From NCBI RefSeq assembly GCF_020921035.1, contig NC_063160.1:14535095-14599094 (forward strand): DNA of 64,000 nt. Reading direction: 5' to 3'. The notes under the pieces are model-generated. The model had not been told where the DNA came from and did not search any database. It worked only from the letters and a program-made list of their open reading frames with translations. The translations under genes were made by a program, and so were the position numbers. Source of the DNA: Rhodamnia argentea. Its lineage: Eukaryota; Streptophyta; Magnoliopsida; Myrtales; Myrtaceae. Shown one piece after another: positions 48,678 to 61,039 of this stretch (its first letter is position 1; each line of letters opens with the position of its first letter).

Positions 48678-49122
48678 ATGGCAGCTCCTGGGAAGTGCTT
48701 GCTGGTTACAGGTCCTCCTGTAAGCTCCTTTTTACTCTCTCTCTTGCGAGGTCGTCTCTGATCTTTCTCTTAGTACGTGTTTCCGTGAAGAGGCTTCATC
48801 TCGCTTGCACTTCAATGGAAACTTTCTTCATCGCAGGGCGTGGGGAAGACGACTCTGGTAAGGAGAGTCTTCGAGTCTCTCAAGGCCTCGAATCCTCATT
48901 TGAAAATCCAGGGTTTCTATACGCGTATGTACGCTCTCTCTCTATCTCTCTCTTCCTTGTTCCAGTTACAGTGAAGATTTTTTATTGATTTGCTGGTTTA
49001 CCGTGTGGGAGAGCTGATGTTGATGTAGGTGAGATAAGAGAAGGAGCAGACAGAGTTGGCTTCGAGGTGGTGACATTGGATGGCCGTACTGGTCCCCTCG
49101 CCTTTTCCACCATTTCCACGTA

Positions 49123-49158
<36 letters not shown>

Positions 49159-50997
49159 GCTATGAAAATGAAGTGACGTAGAGTTATAGAATATTCATTT
49201 CATGGCGGGGCGGATCGATCATAGTCAGGAAATTGGATGGATTGCTACGACATATGATCATTGAGCCAGTAATTTATCGAGTTCTTGCATAGAATTCGAT
49301 GCGGAACCTCGGTGAAATGGTGCTCAATTTCTGCACATTTCTTTTGATGCATTGCTGTGATTCAAAGAGAGCAGTGGTTGGTTAAATTCTGCAGCTTGAA
49401 CCGATTGCATATCCAATCTCATCTGGTCCTTGATTGGAACGATGATTTGAGTCTTCATGGTCAGCAAAATGCGTGATCCTATAAGGCTATGCCCATTGCA
49501 TCCTGTGATCGCTCGCACAAAGCCCCCTACTAGTAGTGACAGCACGAAGCCATTGTGAGAAGTGTTTGATTTGCCAGATGTGTTTCTTTGAATGTGAGAG
49601 AAAGAAACATCATAGCAAATGGTAATTTAAAACGCATATGCTGTTTTCCATCATCAAGAAGCTGGTTATTTTAGCGAAAGCATCAAATTGCTGAATGGTC
49701 CCTGGCCAAAAAATTAAGTGCTTAGGTAGGTTGTTTGCCTGTGCTTTGCTTGCCCTTTGGAGCATTCCACTCTCTACGTGCTAAACTTCACCATTCATCT
49801 TTGCTTCCCTTGCTGCCTGTTATGGCTTAGTTAGTGTTTCACTCTCTGCTAATGCATCTTTTGTGGTGGCAGCTCAGATTCTCTTAGATGGCCAACCGTT
49901 GGGAGGTACAAAGTAGATATAGCTTCGTTCGAGTCACTTGCTTTACCGGTGTTGCAGGTGGATATTTCATATTCTAGTTCTGTTGCCTCATGCTTTCTTG
50001 TGATTGCGATTTGAACATGTGTTTCCTGATCCTTGATGTTTCCTTGATATGGTTGACTTATATGTGTGCATTGAGCTTGTATCCTTGGCATCAAGGCAGA
50101 AAATTATTCTGAACATGTGAACTGATAAGAATTTATGAATTCCATATTAGGCAATCTCTCCATCAATTAGAGTCCAAAACTTGTTGAGGCCTGTCAAGTA
50201 TATTGTTGATTTTTTTTAGGTCATCTTTACACACTGCGGTCCTACTTGTTGTGTCCAAATTTAATATGCTGTTCATATGAAGTAACAGCAATTTCCAGGC
50301 CTTTCTTGATTAGGACTGCCTGGTACTATTGATCCTCTAGAATCCTCAGTTTTGCAACATACTTCTGTTGCTCATATTGCATAGCTATTGGTTAACATTC
50401 TCGAAGGGGGCTGTTGATTGAAGCTTGAATGACAAGTTCGCTTGCATCAGGTCAAGGAAGATACCAATCTCTTCATCATTGATGAAGTTGGTAAGATGGA
50501 GCTATACAGTTCATCATTTTTCCCAGCTGTCCTGAAGGTTCTACAGTCCAATGTCCCGCTTTTGGCATCGATTCCCATTCCAAGAAACGGTCGCGACATA
50601 CCCGGAGGTATGTTTCCTATTGGCAGATGCTACTCCTAGGTTGCTTCATCAGCATTCAATTTTTATCCCATAGTAAGACTGTTGAGAAGAGTACCTTCAT
50701 AGCAGTAGACTGGCAATTATGGCATCATAATGCGGGACAAAAACTATACAGACATATAATGTAAGGAATAAAGTTTTTTAGAGGAGATTGATGCCTGAAA
50801 ATCTTAAGTAGAATGAAAATGACATGTTAAAGTTGAAATGTTACTCTTCGGGCTCTATTAGTTAACAATGTGTCTCTGCAGTTGCACGGTTGAGGAATCA
50901 TCCAGGAGCGGAAGTTTTCACCGTGAGCGCAAGTAATAGAGATGCTGTTAGAGAAGAAATATATTCCAAGCTACTCGACTTACTCCCCAAGCAATAG
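48678..50997 (+). CDS. NTPCR/THEP1-type nucleoside-triphosphatase, 6 exons
   Basis: Exons: 48678-48719, 48837-48924, 49029-49119, 49873-49957, 50451-50607, 50882-50997; in phase, 192 aa, the usual size for this family. Walker A is GPPGVGKTTL (residues 12-21) and Walker B is LFIIDEVGKMEL (109-120). The segments GFYTREIREG, GFEVVTLDGRTGPLA and VGRYKVDIASFE match the family. Characterised members hydrolyse several NTPs slowly in vitro; the cellular role is not settled. The first intron falls inside the P-loop, between Pro14 and Gly15. Intron 3 opens with GTAC followed by a long CT tract (49123-49158). Starts divergently from REP. Confidence 0.93.
49123..49158 (+). repeat. (CT)n microsatellite at the 5' end of NTPase intron 3
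   Basis: Starts two bases after the donor GTAC and runs 36 bases with one interruption. A pyrimidine tract so close to a donor is unusual, since such tracts normally mark the acceptor end. Confidence 0.85.
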
Positions 50998-52490
50998 GTT
51001 AAGCACGAGGTTGGGGTTTCAACCCTCATCAGGCGTACCAACTTGCCTTGTGACATGCTGACGGAATGGTAATTGTCCGTTAGCCCGAGCTGGTTCAATT
51101 TTTATCTCATCTTGAAGAAGCGGATTTTTGTGCTATATAAGGTAATTCTACAAGACAGATATACTCAAGAAATCTGACAATTGCAAGAAATCTGACAATC
51201 GGTTGAATTACTCTATGAACATTGGGATTTTGTTTTATTCCCAGAACTTGCAGTATCTTAGCAGTCACTTTGTTCGACCTCCATCCCTGATGGAAGTGCA
51301 AATTGATTTACGTGCACTGTAGTCACATGGAAAGTTTTTAGATGTGGATATACCATAACATTATAAAAGTTAGTAGTCATTAAACTCTCATGCATTGTCC
51401 GGAAGGCAGGGAACCTTTTTCTTGATGGTATGTGGTCAGGAATCTCACTCGCATGAATTCATGCATGTCTGACTGGAGAAATTGCTGCACCATGCTCCAT
51501 CCTATCGCATAATTATTGATGCTTCAAAGGCATGGAGATCATACTCCAGAACTTGAGTTAGAAATTGAAGAAAGGATCGCAGTTGGGAGTAATTGTTGGA
51601 GACCCTTTGAGTTTTGAAATATTCTGGTTAAATCGATTGTCAAGTTTTTGCATTTCAGTTTCTGATCTCGTCTCCAATCTTGTGTTGAAAAGGTAGTAGG
51701 ATGGTAACTCTCAACATGGGTTAGTAACTCAGAAGTGATTGCAAAATACAGCTTCTCAAAGGATAGAAGCTCTAATCTTGTCCTATATTTACCCATTCTG
51801 TTCGGTTTTGATTCGACCTGGATTGCTCGTGTTAACCAAGTGCAGGATGGATCTTTACGTGATATGCAAGGATTACATCCTGGGAAGTGAGAAATTGCTC
51901 TAATCCTTTGGGCAGTCAGATTTCTTTTTCCGAATAAGCCTATTCATTTGGGACCTACAGATCCACTCTTTTTCGTATTCGAATATCAGCCCTTTGTCCT
52001 TTGTTTTTACATCGAGAATTCTTTGTAGACGAGAGATCTCAAAGGGGCTTCTTACTTCTCAAACACATACCCCTTCATTTATGTATATAGATGGAGAATT
52101 CGAAATCAAAAGGGAGAATGAAAGAATGAACGGAGGTCAAGCTAAGGTCATGCGAGGCAGTGGGTGTTCTCTACTTCCATGACTTGCTTGAAGACATTAT
52201 CAATCTTAATGTGCAAACGGTTCAGTTGACGTGGCAGTTTTGGCCTTATGGAGGTTCAGTTGGATAAATTGTTATTAGCAGATGAAGAACACAGGCGGAT
52301 CTCTCAGCACTGGCAGGCGATAAAATCAAATTTGTGACCTCGTGAAAAACAGGTGAGCTTCGACCAAAAAAGAAAAACAGGTGACCCTTTCATCATTGGC
52401 CAATTACCTTTTTTGTGAATTTGAATGCTAATCTTGCCAATATGTAGTTTAGAGTAAGTAAAAAACTTAGCTCCAATCCTTACGGAAAAA
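50998..52490. other. Intergenic DNA downstream of the NTPase gene
   Basis: Includes its 3' UTR. No further gene or clear repeat recognised. Confidence 0.4.
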
Positions 52491-52495
52491 CATTC

Positions 52496-52699
52496 TGTTA
52501 GGGATGACAATACATGCTTTTGAATTAGTTTATTAATGTAGATATCTCATGTAGTTAATATTGTAACGGACTAATTCAAAATTCAAACTATTTTGAATTA
52601 GTCCATTCTTATGTAGCATAAACTCTATAAATACATATACTATCCTAGAGTTAAAGGATAAGCGAAATTCATACTTACTCTTAAGGTCTAATTACTACA
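52496..52699 (+). mobile_element. Probable solo LTR, 204 bp
   Basis: Starts TGTTAGG and ends ACTACA, so it has the TG...CA ends of LTRs. It is flanked by the same 5-mer, cattc, at 52491-52495 and 52700-52704. A TATA-like ctataaatac lies at about 52625-52634. A perfect inverted repeat, ggactaattcaaaa / ttttgaattagtcc, sits at 52568-52605. No internal retroelement sequence is adjacent, so it would be the product of LTR-LTR recombination. The 3' boundary depends on the short duplication and could be later. Confidence 0.55.
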
Positions 52700-52704
52700 C
52701 ATTC

Positions 52705-53701
52705 AAACTAGTTATTGTAAACATTTAGGCGGGAGCGAATCTCTCAATTCCTGTCTTTAGAGATCTTTTAGGAAGGCAAGCATCACACCCTTGCGCTCCT
52801 AGCACAAGCTCTCGGACGCCGCCGGGGTGACGATTTATCATCAAACACAATGCTTGACGTGGGAAAAAAAAAAAAGCTGGCTGAATTCGCCATGTCGTGC
52901 TAAACTAGATGACTAGTCGACCAATTCAAAGCGAAAGCCTTTAGCATTCCCACCTGCCCGCTTCGAGCGAAAACAAGAAATTTTGAGGATCAAAGGAATC
53001 TCGCACCGGGTCCAAATGCCGTTGCTTGATTGGTTAAAGATTGACTATAAACGAAGATAAGGACAAAGTTTGGTGTTAACTTTGTTGGTTAAAATATATA
53101 TAAATAAACCTCTTAAGTCTTTAAACATTATAATTATGTCACCAACTCAGAGGACTTAGAAGCATAAGACAGAATTTTTTTTTTTTTTCGGTGCGCCCGT
53201 TCGGTCCATTTGTCCTATGTGATCCGACAACGACCAATTGATGGCTTGTGTCGCAATGCGTTCTCAGTATCATAGTCCATAACCATTTGAATAAAGAGAA
53301 CTATCCACTAAATTCACCAACATAAAATTACAAAGTTATTAAAATATTTAAATAGTAAATTACGCCTTTATCTAATAACTTAACGTTTTCAAAACATTTG
53401 ACAATTGTTTGTCACATATTTTCTCGTTTTAGGCTCAGCCCTAAGTAAGGAGGGAGGGGACGCGTGATCAGAACGATTTGCGGTGATCTCGCAAAATCTC
53501 GCAATAACTTCTCTAAATTAAATCGCATACCATAGTAACTTGTCGAAAACGATCTCTTCTGCAAAATAATGAAAATCTGAATACAAAGAATATACGAACG
53601 AGATTAATATCCGGAGCATGCTTATGCTCCAACCCTTTAAAAAAAAAAAAAAGTGGCCATTTTTTTTTGTGGCTCATAGACTAAAGATGTTTCTTAAGTT
53701 A
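52705..53701. other. Intergenic, AT-rich
   Basis: No gene recognised. Poly-A/T tracts at 52862-52875 and near 53176-53188. Confidence 0.4.
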
Positions 53702-53914
53702 ATGCTTTATTTATTTCGCGAAAAATGAATGTATCGAAACATATTTCCTAAAAATTATCGCTTGAAATAATTTGTCAATGAAAAAGTATCCATTATTAAC
53801 AACAATAACGGGAATATTTTTTTTTCTTCCATTCTATTATTGTAAGCGATAAAACGATCATTTCTAAAAAGATATTTTCAATATCGTTCGTCTTCTCACG
53901 AAATGAACATAGCC
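53702..53914. mobile_element. Tourist-like MITE, copy 4
   Basis: Same family as 31701, 32140 and 33011: left 'tttatttcgcgaaaaatgaa', right, inverted, 'cgttcgtcttctcacgaaat' and agccc followed by TAA. Inner words 'aaaaattatcgcttga' and 'gtaagcgataaaacgatca' are in inverted orientation. Confidence 0.6.
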
Positions 53915-54340
53915 CTAATTCATATCATAAAAACTTCTTTCTTCTTCTTTTCAAAATCAGAATGAGTGCTCAATTTGCTTAAAAAACAGGGGATGTGATT
54001 TCAGCCATAATGCCAAACTATCCCCGACTTCAAAACATCTTCCAAGCCAATGTTTCAAAGGCTCTGGTGGGAATGGCAGGGACCCACCATCGGAAGAAAT
54101 CACTCTTTTGATTAGTCTTCGTGAACCTTTTTCCCCCTGCGGTCCAATGAAGCAATTCGCCCCGGGGAGGAAGGAACGTTGGAGAGATGCATGTCAATGT
54201 CGGCATTGATTATGGCGTCAAGAGGCCAAACTTAATTCGCTGTAGAACTCGGTAGCATCCGAGGAAAAAAGAGAAACCCATCATGACTTCCACCTTACAA
54301 AAGGGTGTCGAAAAGACAAATTGATGGAGCCATCAAAACT

Positions 54341-54361
54341 AGAGAGAGAGAGAGAGAGAGA
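54341..54361. repeat. (GA)n microsatellite, intergenic
   Basis: Pure (AG)n of about 20 bases in otherwise unremarkable DNA, without a recognised gene next to it. Confidence 0.85.
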
Positions 54362-54799
54362 TGTGGAATTGATGCCAATTGTATATGGATGAAGCCTACT
54401 TAGTGTTGAAGATGAAGACAAATTATAAGTGAAGGTGAAGATTGATCATGCATGGAGTGATAGCCAAGTAATTTATCGTGGGGTTTGCGGCTTTTCCTAA
54501 CTTGGTTAAGATAAGAATGACGCGGAAGAGACAAATTGTAGAACTTATGTATATTTCGATGTATGTGGATGTATTGACATGATGAGTGCATCTACAACAC
54601 ATCGTAAAATATATGAAAAATCAGGAGAAATATCTTAACATCTTAAACGGGCTATAGGTCAAGCTTTTGTGAAGAAGGCCGCGCTTGCATTTCGGATTGC
54701 ATGATGCGGCTCTCGGCTTAAAAGTCTCGTTCATGTTGTCAATTACTCTAGTGTCTCCTCTGCTTGACTGTGGCTCTTTCCCTCTTTGCCTATCTCCAT

Positions 54800-55400
54800 T
54801 CTCTAAAATAATGCTTCGAAGTACCATCATTTTCTCAAATAAAGATTTGAATGGGACCTCATTTCAAATAAGAGCACGAAATACATTCATTATCTCAAAT
54901 AAGGGCATTAAGTGGACATTATTGCAAATAAGCACCCAAAGTGGCCATATCAATCTCGAATAAAGGCTTGGCCTAAGGGCATTTTAGTCTTTTACTTTTT
55001 TTTTAAATTTTTTTTCTTGTTTTTTCCATTTTTACTTTCTTTTTACTCGTGGCCGGCGGTGCCTAAATAGGACTAGGCTACGGCCACCCTTACCAGCCAT
55101 AGGCGAGGGCCGGTTGTAGGCAAGTGTCGCCTCACCCAAATCCGGCAAGGGCCAACCTCGCTTATGGCAATGAGGGCGTGGGGGAGAGGAACTTCGCCGG
55201 CGATCGGCTCTCGCAGGGACACCGACGACCCCACCACATAAAGTTAAAATTGTATTTTGACAAAAATGTCATTGGTTTGCCAAAATGTTTAGCTGGCTGA
55301 CGAGGATAGACCCTCATTTAAAACAGCTATGATTACTTTAGATCATTATTCGAAATCGTCATATCATCTTATGTTTGAGATACTTTGAGCTCTTATTGGA
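54800..55400. mobile_element. Foldback-like repeat with tandem 'caaataagg' units and GC-rich centre
   Basis: The left arm (54835-54975) has four or five degenerate units of 29-33 bp, each beginning c(a/g)aataa(a/g)(g/a). The right arm (55330-55400) carries the inverse style (ttattcgaaatcgtc, cttattggaaatt). The centre (55050-55230) is GC-rich with ggccggcgg, ggcgagggcc and cgccggcgatcgg words, resembling the centre of 39123-39613. Confidence 0.5.
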
Positions 55401-55690
55401 AATTAAAAAGAAAAAGAAAAAGATAGTGACGGCGTGGAGAAAGTGCACATGATGGCCAAAAAAAAAAAAAGGGAGGGTCCCACAATTCTCTCTCGTCGGG
55501 AGTGAGGGGTACTAATAGGACAAAAGACACGACCATGTTACCTTCGATTTTCCAATCGTTTTGTTCTTTGAATATTAAAAGGACATTCACGGCGCAAATA
55601 TCGCATCAATTAGCGGCGTTTCTCGATACTTACGTCGTCGCATTTTACATAATTCTTAACACATTAAATTATTAAAGATCAAAATAAAAA

Positions 55691-56060
55691 TTAATTTAGG
55701 AAAGAGTAGACGAGGAATAAAATTGTTTATGCCGAGATGTTTTTGCTATAAGAAGACCGGCTTTAATTATGTTCAATTTTTTTTTTAAGGGGACACAATT
55801 GGTCGAAATTTACAAAAATAATACCTTTTTTTTTTTCAAAATCGGTGAATTTATAGGAAACGAAACGGGCGTGAGGAAGGATCTCACATTTTCTTTACAT
55901 GGAATGGCGAAACGCTTTCGTGTAGAGGCATGTGTCACACGTCGAGGAAAGCGACGATGGAAAGCGAAAATGCGGAAGACGCATGCGGCTCGGGCGGTCC
56001 TGCTAACATGCGCACATGGGTGCGCATCACATAATTCTTAGCACATTAAAGTTGGCCTCT
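55691..56060. repeat. WOX13 upstream repeat, unit A (full)
   Basis: Begins ttaatttaggaaagagtaga, passes 'caaaatcggtgaatttatag' and gggcgtgaggaaggatctc, then 'cggtcctgctaacatgcgc', and ends 'cattaaagttggcctct'. Units B and C repeat these blocks in the same order and orientation. Confidence 0.8.
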
Positions 56061-56070
56061 CCATCATTTA

Positions 56071-56230
56071 GGTGAAACATTTTCCCACGGAGGCACGTGT
56101 CGCTCGTCAAGGAAATCGACGACGGAAAGCGAAAACGCACGAGACGCGCATGACTCGCGTGGTCCTGCTAACGCGCGCACGCACACGGGATGCGCACCGC
56201 GTAATTCTTAGCGCATTAAATTTGGCCTCT
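56071..56230. repeat. WOX13 upstream repeat, unit B (3' half only)
   Basis: Matches the second half of unit A (55906-56060): ggtgaaacattttcc, cgtcaaggaaatcgacgac, gtggtcctgctaacgcgcgc, and 'cattaaatttggcctct' at the end. Contains a perfect CACGTG (56094-56099), which unit A has as CATGTG. Confidence 0.8.
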
Positions 56231-56560
56231 TATTAATTAGAAAAGAGTAGATGAGGAATAAAGTTATTTATATGGAGATACTCTTGCTGATAACTGATAA
56301 AGAAAATCGATTTCCGTTATACTTATTTTTCAAAAGGGTATAATTGTTCGACATATATAGAAAGAATATATATTGTTTTTTCAAAATCGGTGAATTTATA
56401 GGAAATTAAACGGGGCGTGAGGAAGGATCTCCCGGGTAAAAACACTTTCCGCGAAGGCACGTGTCGGCCGCCGAGGAAATTGACGCAAAGCAAAAAGGGG
56501 CACGAACATGCGCGGTCCTGCTAACGTGCACACATGGGGTGCTCTGTGCGCACTAGGCCC
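56231..56560. repeat. WOX13 upstream repeat, unit C (near full)
   Basis: Starts tattaattagaaaagagtag, repeats 'tcaaaatcggtgaatttata' and gggcgtgaggaaggatctc, and again has a CACGTG (56458-56463) and 'cggtcctgctaacgtgcac'. It runs into the probable WOX13 leader. Confidence 0.8.
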
Positions 56561-56783
56561 CCAAACCCAACGAACGCTCTCTAGACTTTTGTTCCACGCC
56601 TTTTCCTTTTTCCTCTCTCTCTCTCTCGCTCTCTCTGCGCTTTCTTTTATCTTCTTCCTCTTCTCCACTGATCACTGCAAATACTCTCCTCCGCAACCAC
56701 CACACGCACAGGCGGCGCACGCTCGGCGCATTCCTCCCTCGTCCGCAGCGACACACTGCGCGTGCCATGACAAAAAGGCCGTG

Positions 56784-59741
56784 ATGGAATGGGAGAAGCA
56801 GGAACAGCACCACCATCTCCATCACCAGCACCAGCACCAGCACCAGCAGCACCACCAACAGCCGCAGCAATCGAAGGAGGCTCAGCAGCAACAGCAACAG
56901 CAACAGCAACAGGGCGAGGGCATCGCCAACGGGACGGCGGGCGGGAACGGCGTGTTGTACGTGAAGGTGATGACGGACGAGCAGCTGGAGACTCTCCGGA
57001 AGCAGATCGCCGTCTACGCCGCCATCTGCGAGCAGCTCGTCGAGATGCACAAGAACCTCACCGCTCAGCAGGATCTCGCAGGTCTCCTCTCTCTCTCTCT
57101 CTCTCCCTCTCTCTCTCTCTCTCTCGGTCGGTCGCTAGCAGTAATGTTTGCGGTCTCGCGCCGTTGCTGCTTCGGGATAGGACGATCGGGGGTTGCTGAT
57201 CGCCTGTACGTCGGTTCGTCGTTCCCTCTTTAGGTTAAATTACAGGGACTTACGTCGTCTATCTATTTTCTGAGATCTGCATCGGCATTCCTGTCAATTG
57301 CACGCGCACTTCGTGACTCTGCTCGAATGGCTGGAGCTGCAATTCGCCGGACATTCATGGACGGGCGTGTCCGTGCGGATTTTTTGTTAAGATAGGAAGG
57401 AGTTTGACTTGTGCTCTCCTGAATTGTCTTTCACGAAATTTGTCCTGTCTATACATATATTGTCGTTTTGTAGCGGAGTTTCTCCATTTTAGCAGAGAGT
57501 TTTGTGATATTGGAAGCAAGTATTGCTGATCAGCTAACTTTATCAGGCTTTTGGCTTTTGATGTTACTGAGGTGGTTTAGTGCGGCGACTTCTTCATTCG
57601 AGAGTGTTTCTGATGTAATTACTCCCTCCTACTCACTCAATTCTCGTACCTTTTTTTTTTTTTCAAATTCTCGTGCTTCGATGTGCCATTTCTGTGCACT
57701 TTTGGTGTCTCATGTTAAATTCACGTTCAGAGGTAACGTTTCTTCTTTTAAGAAATTGCTTGCAGTGTCATTTTTTAGACCCGTTGATCGCTCGAAAGTG
57801 AATCCTTGATTCGGTAGGAACATGCCCAGTGGCTGTTCCTTAACAACTTTTTGCTACTGACGAGGATCTCACTCTTTGTTGGCTTCTGACTTGGACAGTT
57901 GGAAGTAAGATTCGCCTTCTGTGCACTGAGTTTGATTTCCGTTTGATAGATGAGGATTGGGATGATTTCTATACCATCGGGCGCTAACTTTTCAATCCTG
58001 AACAGCTAACTAAATCTGGGATTACTCACAAGAAACAGAATATTTAGAGTCTCTCTCTCTCTCTCTCTCTCTCTGCGATTTTTGCTTTTGTCAGTGCAAA
58101 TCAGTCCGTCAGTTCGTAACCATAATGATGTCCGGAAGCACCTCCATCCATAGGGTGTGAGAAATACTGATGCTTGTCTAAGTTTTAATCCATTCTTCTG
58201 CAAAAGCACATGCTATATTACAATTGATGAACTCAAAAGCATGTGCTTAAATCTTCTGCGACTCTCTTTCTCTCTATGGGATTTTTGTTTTCCTTGGTGT
58301 GGCTTCATAGTTATGATGTCTGGGAGCCTTTTTATCCATAGAGAGGAGGTCTATGAGTAATATTAATTCCGCGAAAGCACATAATATGTTATGTGTTGGT
58401 GAACACAAATTATACCATCATATTTCTGAAGGCTACACTTCTCTCTCTGCCTGCTGTCTGATATGTAATCTACTGTTTTAGCTGTGTAATAGCTGCCTAG
58501 ATGACCCAAAAATTTTCTTTTTTAATGCATATTGGAGGCTCTAGCACTTCTGCACTTGATCTTTCTAACTTTCTTACATCACTGTAAAAACATCAGTTTT
58601 CCGAAGGTGAATGTAACTTTTAAGCTGACATTTTACTGGCTCCATCAGGAGTTAGGCTGGGAAATCTGTATTGTGACCCCCTGATGACAACTGCTGGTCA
58701 CAAAATAACTGCCAGGCAGCGATGGACTCCAACAGCTATACAACTTCAGATTCTTGAGCGGATCTTCAATGAAGGAACTGGTACTCCAAGCAAACAGAAA
58801 ATCAAAGAGATTACTACTGAACTGAGCCAGCATGGACAAATTTCAGAAACAAATGTCTATAACTGGTTCCAGAACCGGCGTGCACGATCAAAAAGGAAAC
58901 TACAGAATGCAGCTGGAAACAATGCTGAATCTGAAGCTGAAGCAGAAGTTGAGTCACCAAAGGAGATGAAGACAAAACCAGAGATCTTTCAATCTCAGCA
59001 GAATTCAGTATCAAGGAATGAAGATCTGTGCTTCCAAAGCCCTGAGATTAGCTCAGATCTTCATTTTGCTGATCCACAGACCAAAGTGGAGAGCATTTTT
59101 TCTCCGGATGGCAGTTTAAGATCCAGAAATAGGAACCTAGGCCAGCTATCTTTCTATGATGCCATGTTGTCCAATCCAGGTACATACTCAGATATGCATG
59201 GTGTTACTACGGGGAATCGTCTAGATTGGTAATGATGTTATTTGATTTGATAACCTAGAACCTATCATTTCCAGACGTGCTTTCGGGCGCTATCTACGTG
59301 AAACACAATGGATTAGGAGATTTTAGCGATGATATCGGCGAAGTGTTTGTATATACATGCATTTGCTGATTATCCAATCGGAGAGATTCAGAAATTTGAT
59401 ATGGACAGTTATTGGGGAAGTTAATTTTTTATCGACTAGATAGAGCAGAAGTGTTCAATTGACCGTCCCGAGCTTTTCCATTCTACGTTGATCCTTATTT
59501 CATAAACATTTACTGTGAAATTTGGCTGTTCCCTGCTATCTATGTAATGATATGTGTTTCCCATCTTAATTGCAAATGTAACTGGGCACGACCCAATTTT
59601 GCCTAAGTGCATGCGGAATTGCTAATTTCTGATATGTTCCTAGTTGGTCTTGCAGGAAATGAGCATCTGGGTGGGAAGATGGAAGTACCAGGAGCCTACG
59701 GTCTGTATCATCCTGCGGAAGACTTTGGCATGAGTGGATGA
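56784..59741 (+). CDS. WOX13: WUSCHEL-related homeobox protein, WOX13 clade, 3 exons
   Basis: Exons: 56784-57081, 58649-59179, 59656-59741; in phase, 304 aa. The start MEWEKQ fits the MEW start of the ancient WOX13 clade. The N-terminus is a His/Gln tract (about residues 8-43) made of CAC/CAG codons. Next comes the clade-specific [20 protein letters not shown] and [14 protein letters not shown] block, then [13 protein letters not shown] leading into the homeodomain (about 122-183), with helix 3 [16 protein letters not shown]. An acidic [10 protein letters not shown] stretch follows. It lacks the TLxLFP WUS box expected only in the modern clade. Known members act in the nucleus in root, flower and fruit development and in callus or organ reconnection. 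If intron 2 is retained, the protein would end 17 codons after 59179 at a stop at 59230-59232. An in-frame ATG at 56508 exists upstream but is unlikely to be used. Confidence 0.93.
56808..56915 (+). repeat. Coding CAC/CAG triplet tract in WOX13
   Basis: Imperfect (CACCAG)n followed by (CAG/CAA)n, encoding alternating His/Gln and then poly-Gln. Such tracts change length by slippage, so the N-terminus may vary between alleles. Confidence 0.85.
57083..57126 (+). repeat. (CT)n microsatellite at the start of WOX13 intron 1
   Basis: Almost pure CT directly after the donor GTCTCC. A further pure (CT)n tract lies in the same intron at 58050-58074. Confidence 0.9.
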
Positions 59742-61039
59742 TGCTGATTGGTGCCGTGGATCTCTCTCTCCTACATATAGCATAACTTGCCTGCCATGCT
59801 AATGCTGATGTTTTAGCTTTTGTGGCTCGCGGCATCATAGCTAGGTTGGAGCCTAATTCTCTGCATAGTTGGATGTTCGGTTTGCTTTTGTGAAGGAACT
59901 GATTTTACTGAAGATCATACGCTAGTTGGATTAGTTTGTTTGGATTTGATGGACTAGTGTCGCGCAGATTCATTTATGGGAATGGGATGAGGGGGCTGTA
60001 TATTCTACCCGAATCGCTCTGGCTCTTGCAATTCGGGACGCGGGCATTTAGATAGACCCTTGAGCTAGGCCCCCTTTTTCTTCTTTCCTAGGTCTACCTA
60101 CTTTTGAAGAAGAACCTGTGAAGCTTGTGTTTCGTCTGGTTATTATACATATGCATGATGTCTTGCACCTATTCAGTTAATTGTCTTGAGCGTGCAGAAT
60201 TCATTACCTTGGTGATCGACTTTGATGGTTTCGTGGCGAGGAAGCAGTTCTCTCGTTTTCATGTGGGGCCTGCGTTTTGTGTGTGATGCAAACTATGAGG
60301 AATCTCACCTCTGTGCCTTGTCGACTCGACAATGCAGAGCTTTCCTGTAACTAAGTGCAAAAGTCAATAGAACCTTTTTAAGGGCAGCCAGGTCTGGTTT
60401 TAACTCACGGTGAAGTATTTATTGTTTTCTCGTGAAACTTATTAAAAACAAATAAAAAGTTCCGATGCTCTATTAGTCGCAACGTGTTTTGAATAGTTGA
60501 GCGTTCGATAGTAATTAACGTCGAATTTTGAATTGGACCACGAGAGGAAAAAGACAATGTATGGAGCGCGCGTGACGCCATGTCTACGAACCTGTGTTCA
60601 TCCAATTAAAATATGTTCTTTGGTCTCACGACAATGTATTGAGTGTGCATTGCACTTGTACACAGAAATTTAACCGAATGGGTTCGTACCTTAGTTGTAT
60701 TTGTCATGACCTATTTGCACTTGTAACTAGGGAGTTAACTTCATGTACAACAATTCGTACGCAGAGCTCATAACGCTTGGTAATTTCAAATAGCACACAG
60801 CAAAACACCTCAAATTGTCCATTCGTGACAGTGTCATTCGACGAGTTGGTAATGACCTTTTGACATGTACTAATTTACTTTATGGTCTCGCATGGTTAAA
60901 TATCCAAGCGTTCCAAACCTTTCATGAGAAATAGTTAGAGACCTAAAATTATCATAAATTCGGTAATCGTCACATTTCTTCACAGTTCATAAATTTAATT
61001 TGATCGGCAAGTAATTGTCCTCTTATGCCAAAATTTTTG
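59742..61039. other. WOX13 3' region and intergenic DNA
   Basis: 3' UTR followed by sequence without a recognised gene or repeat. Confidence 0.4.

Noticed and set aside
56508-56783. In-frame upstream ATG extending WOX13 by 92 residues
   Set aside because: The extension crosses the repeat unit and CT tract, has no family resemblance, and the MEWEKQ start matches the clade.
56553-57050. Minus-strand open frame rich in Leu opposite the WOX13 CAG tract
   Set aside because: Shadow of the CAG/CAC repeat.
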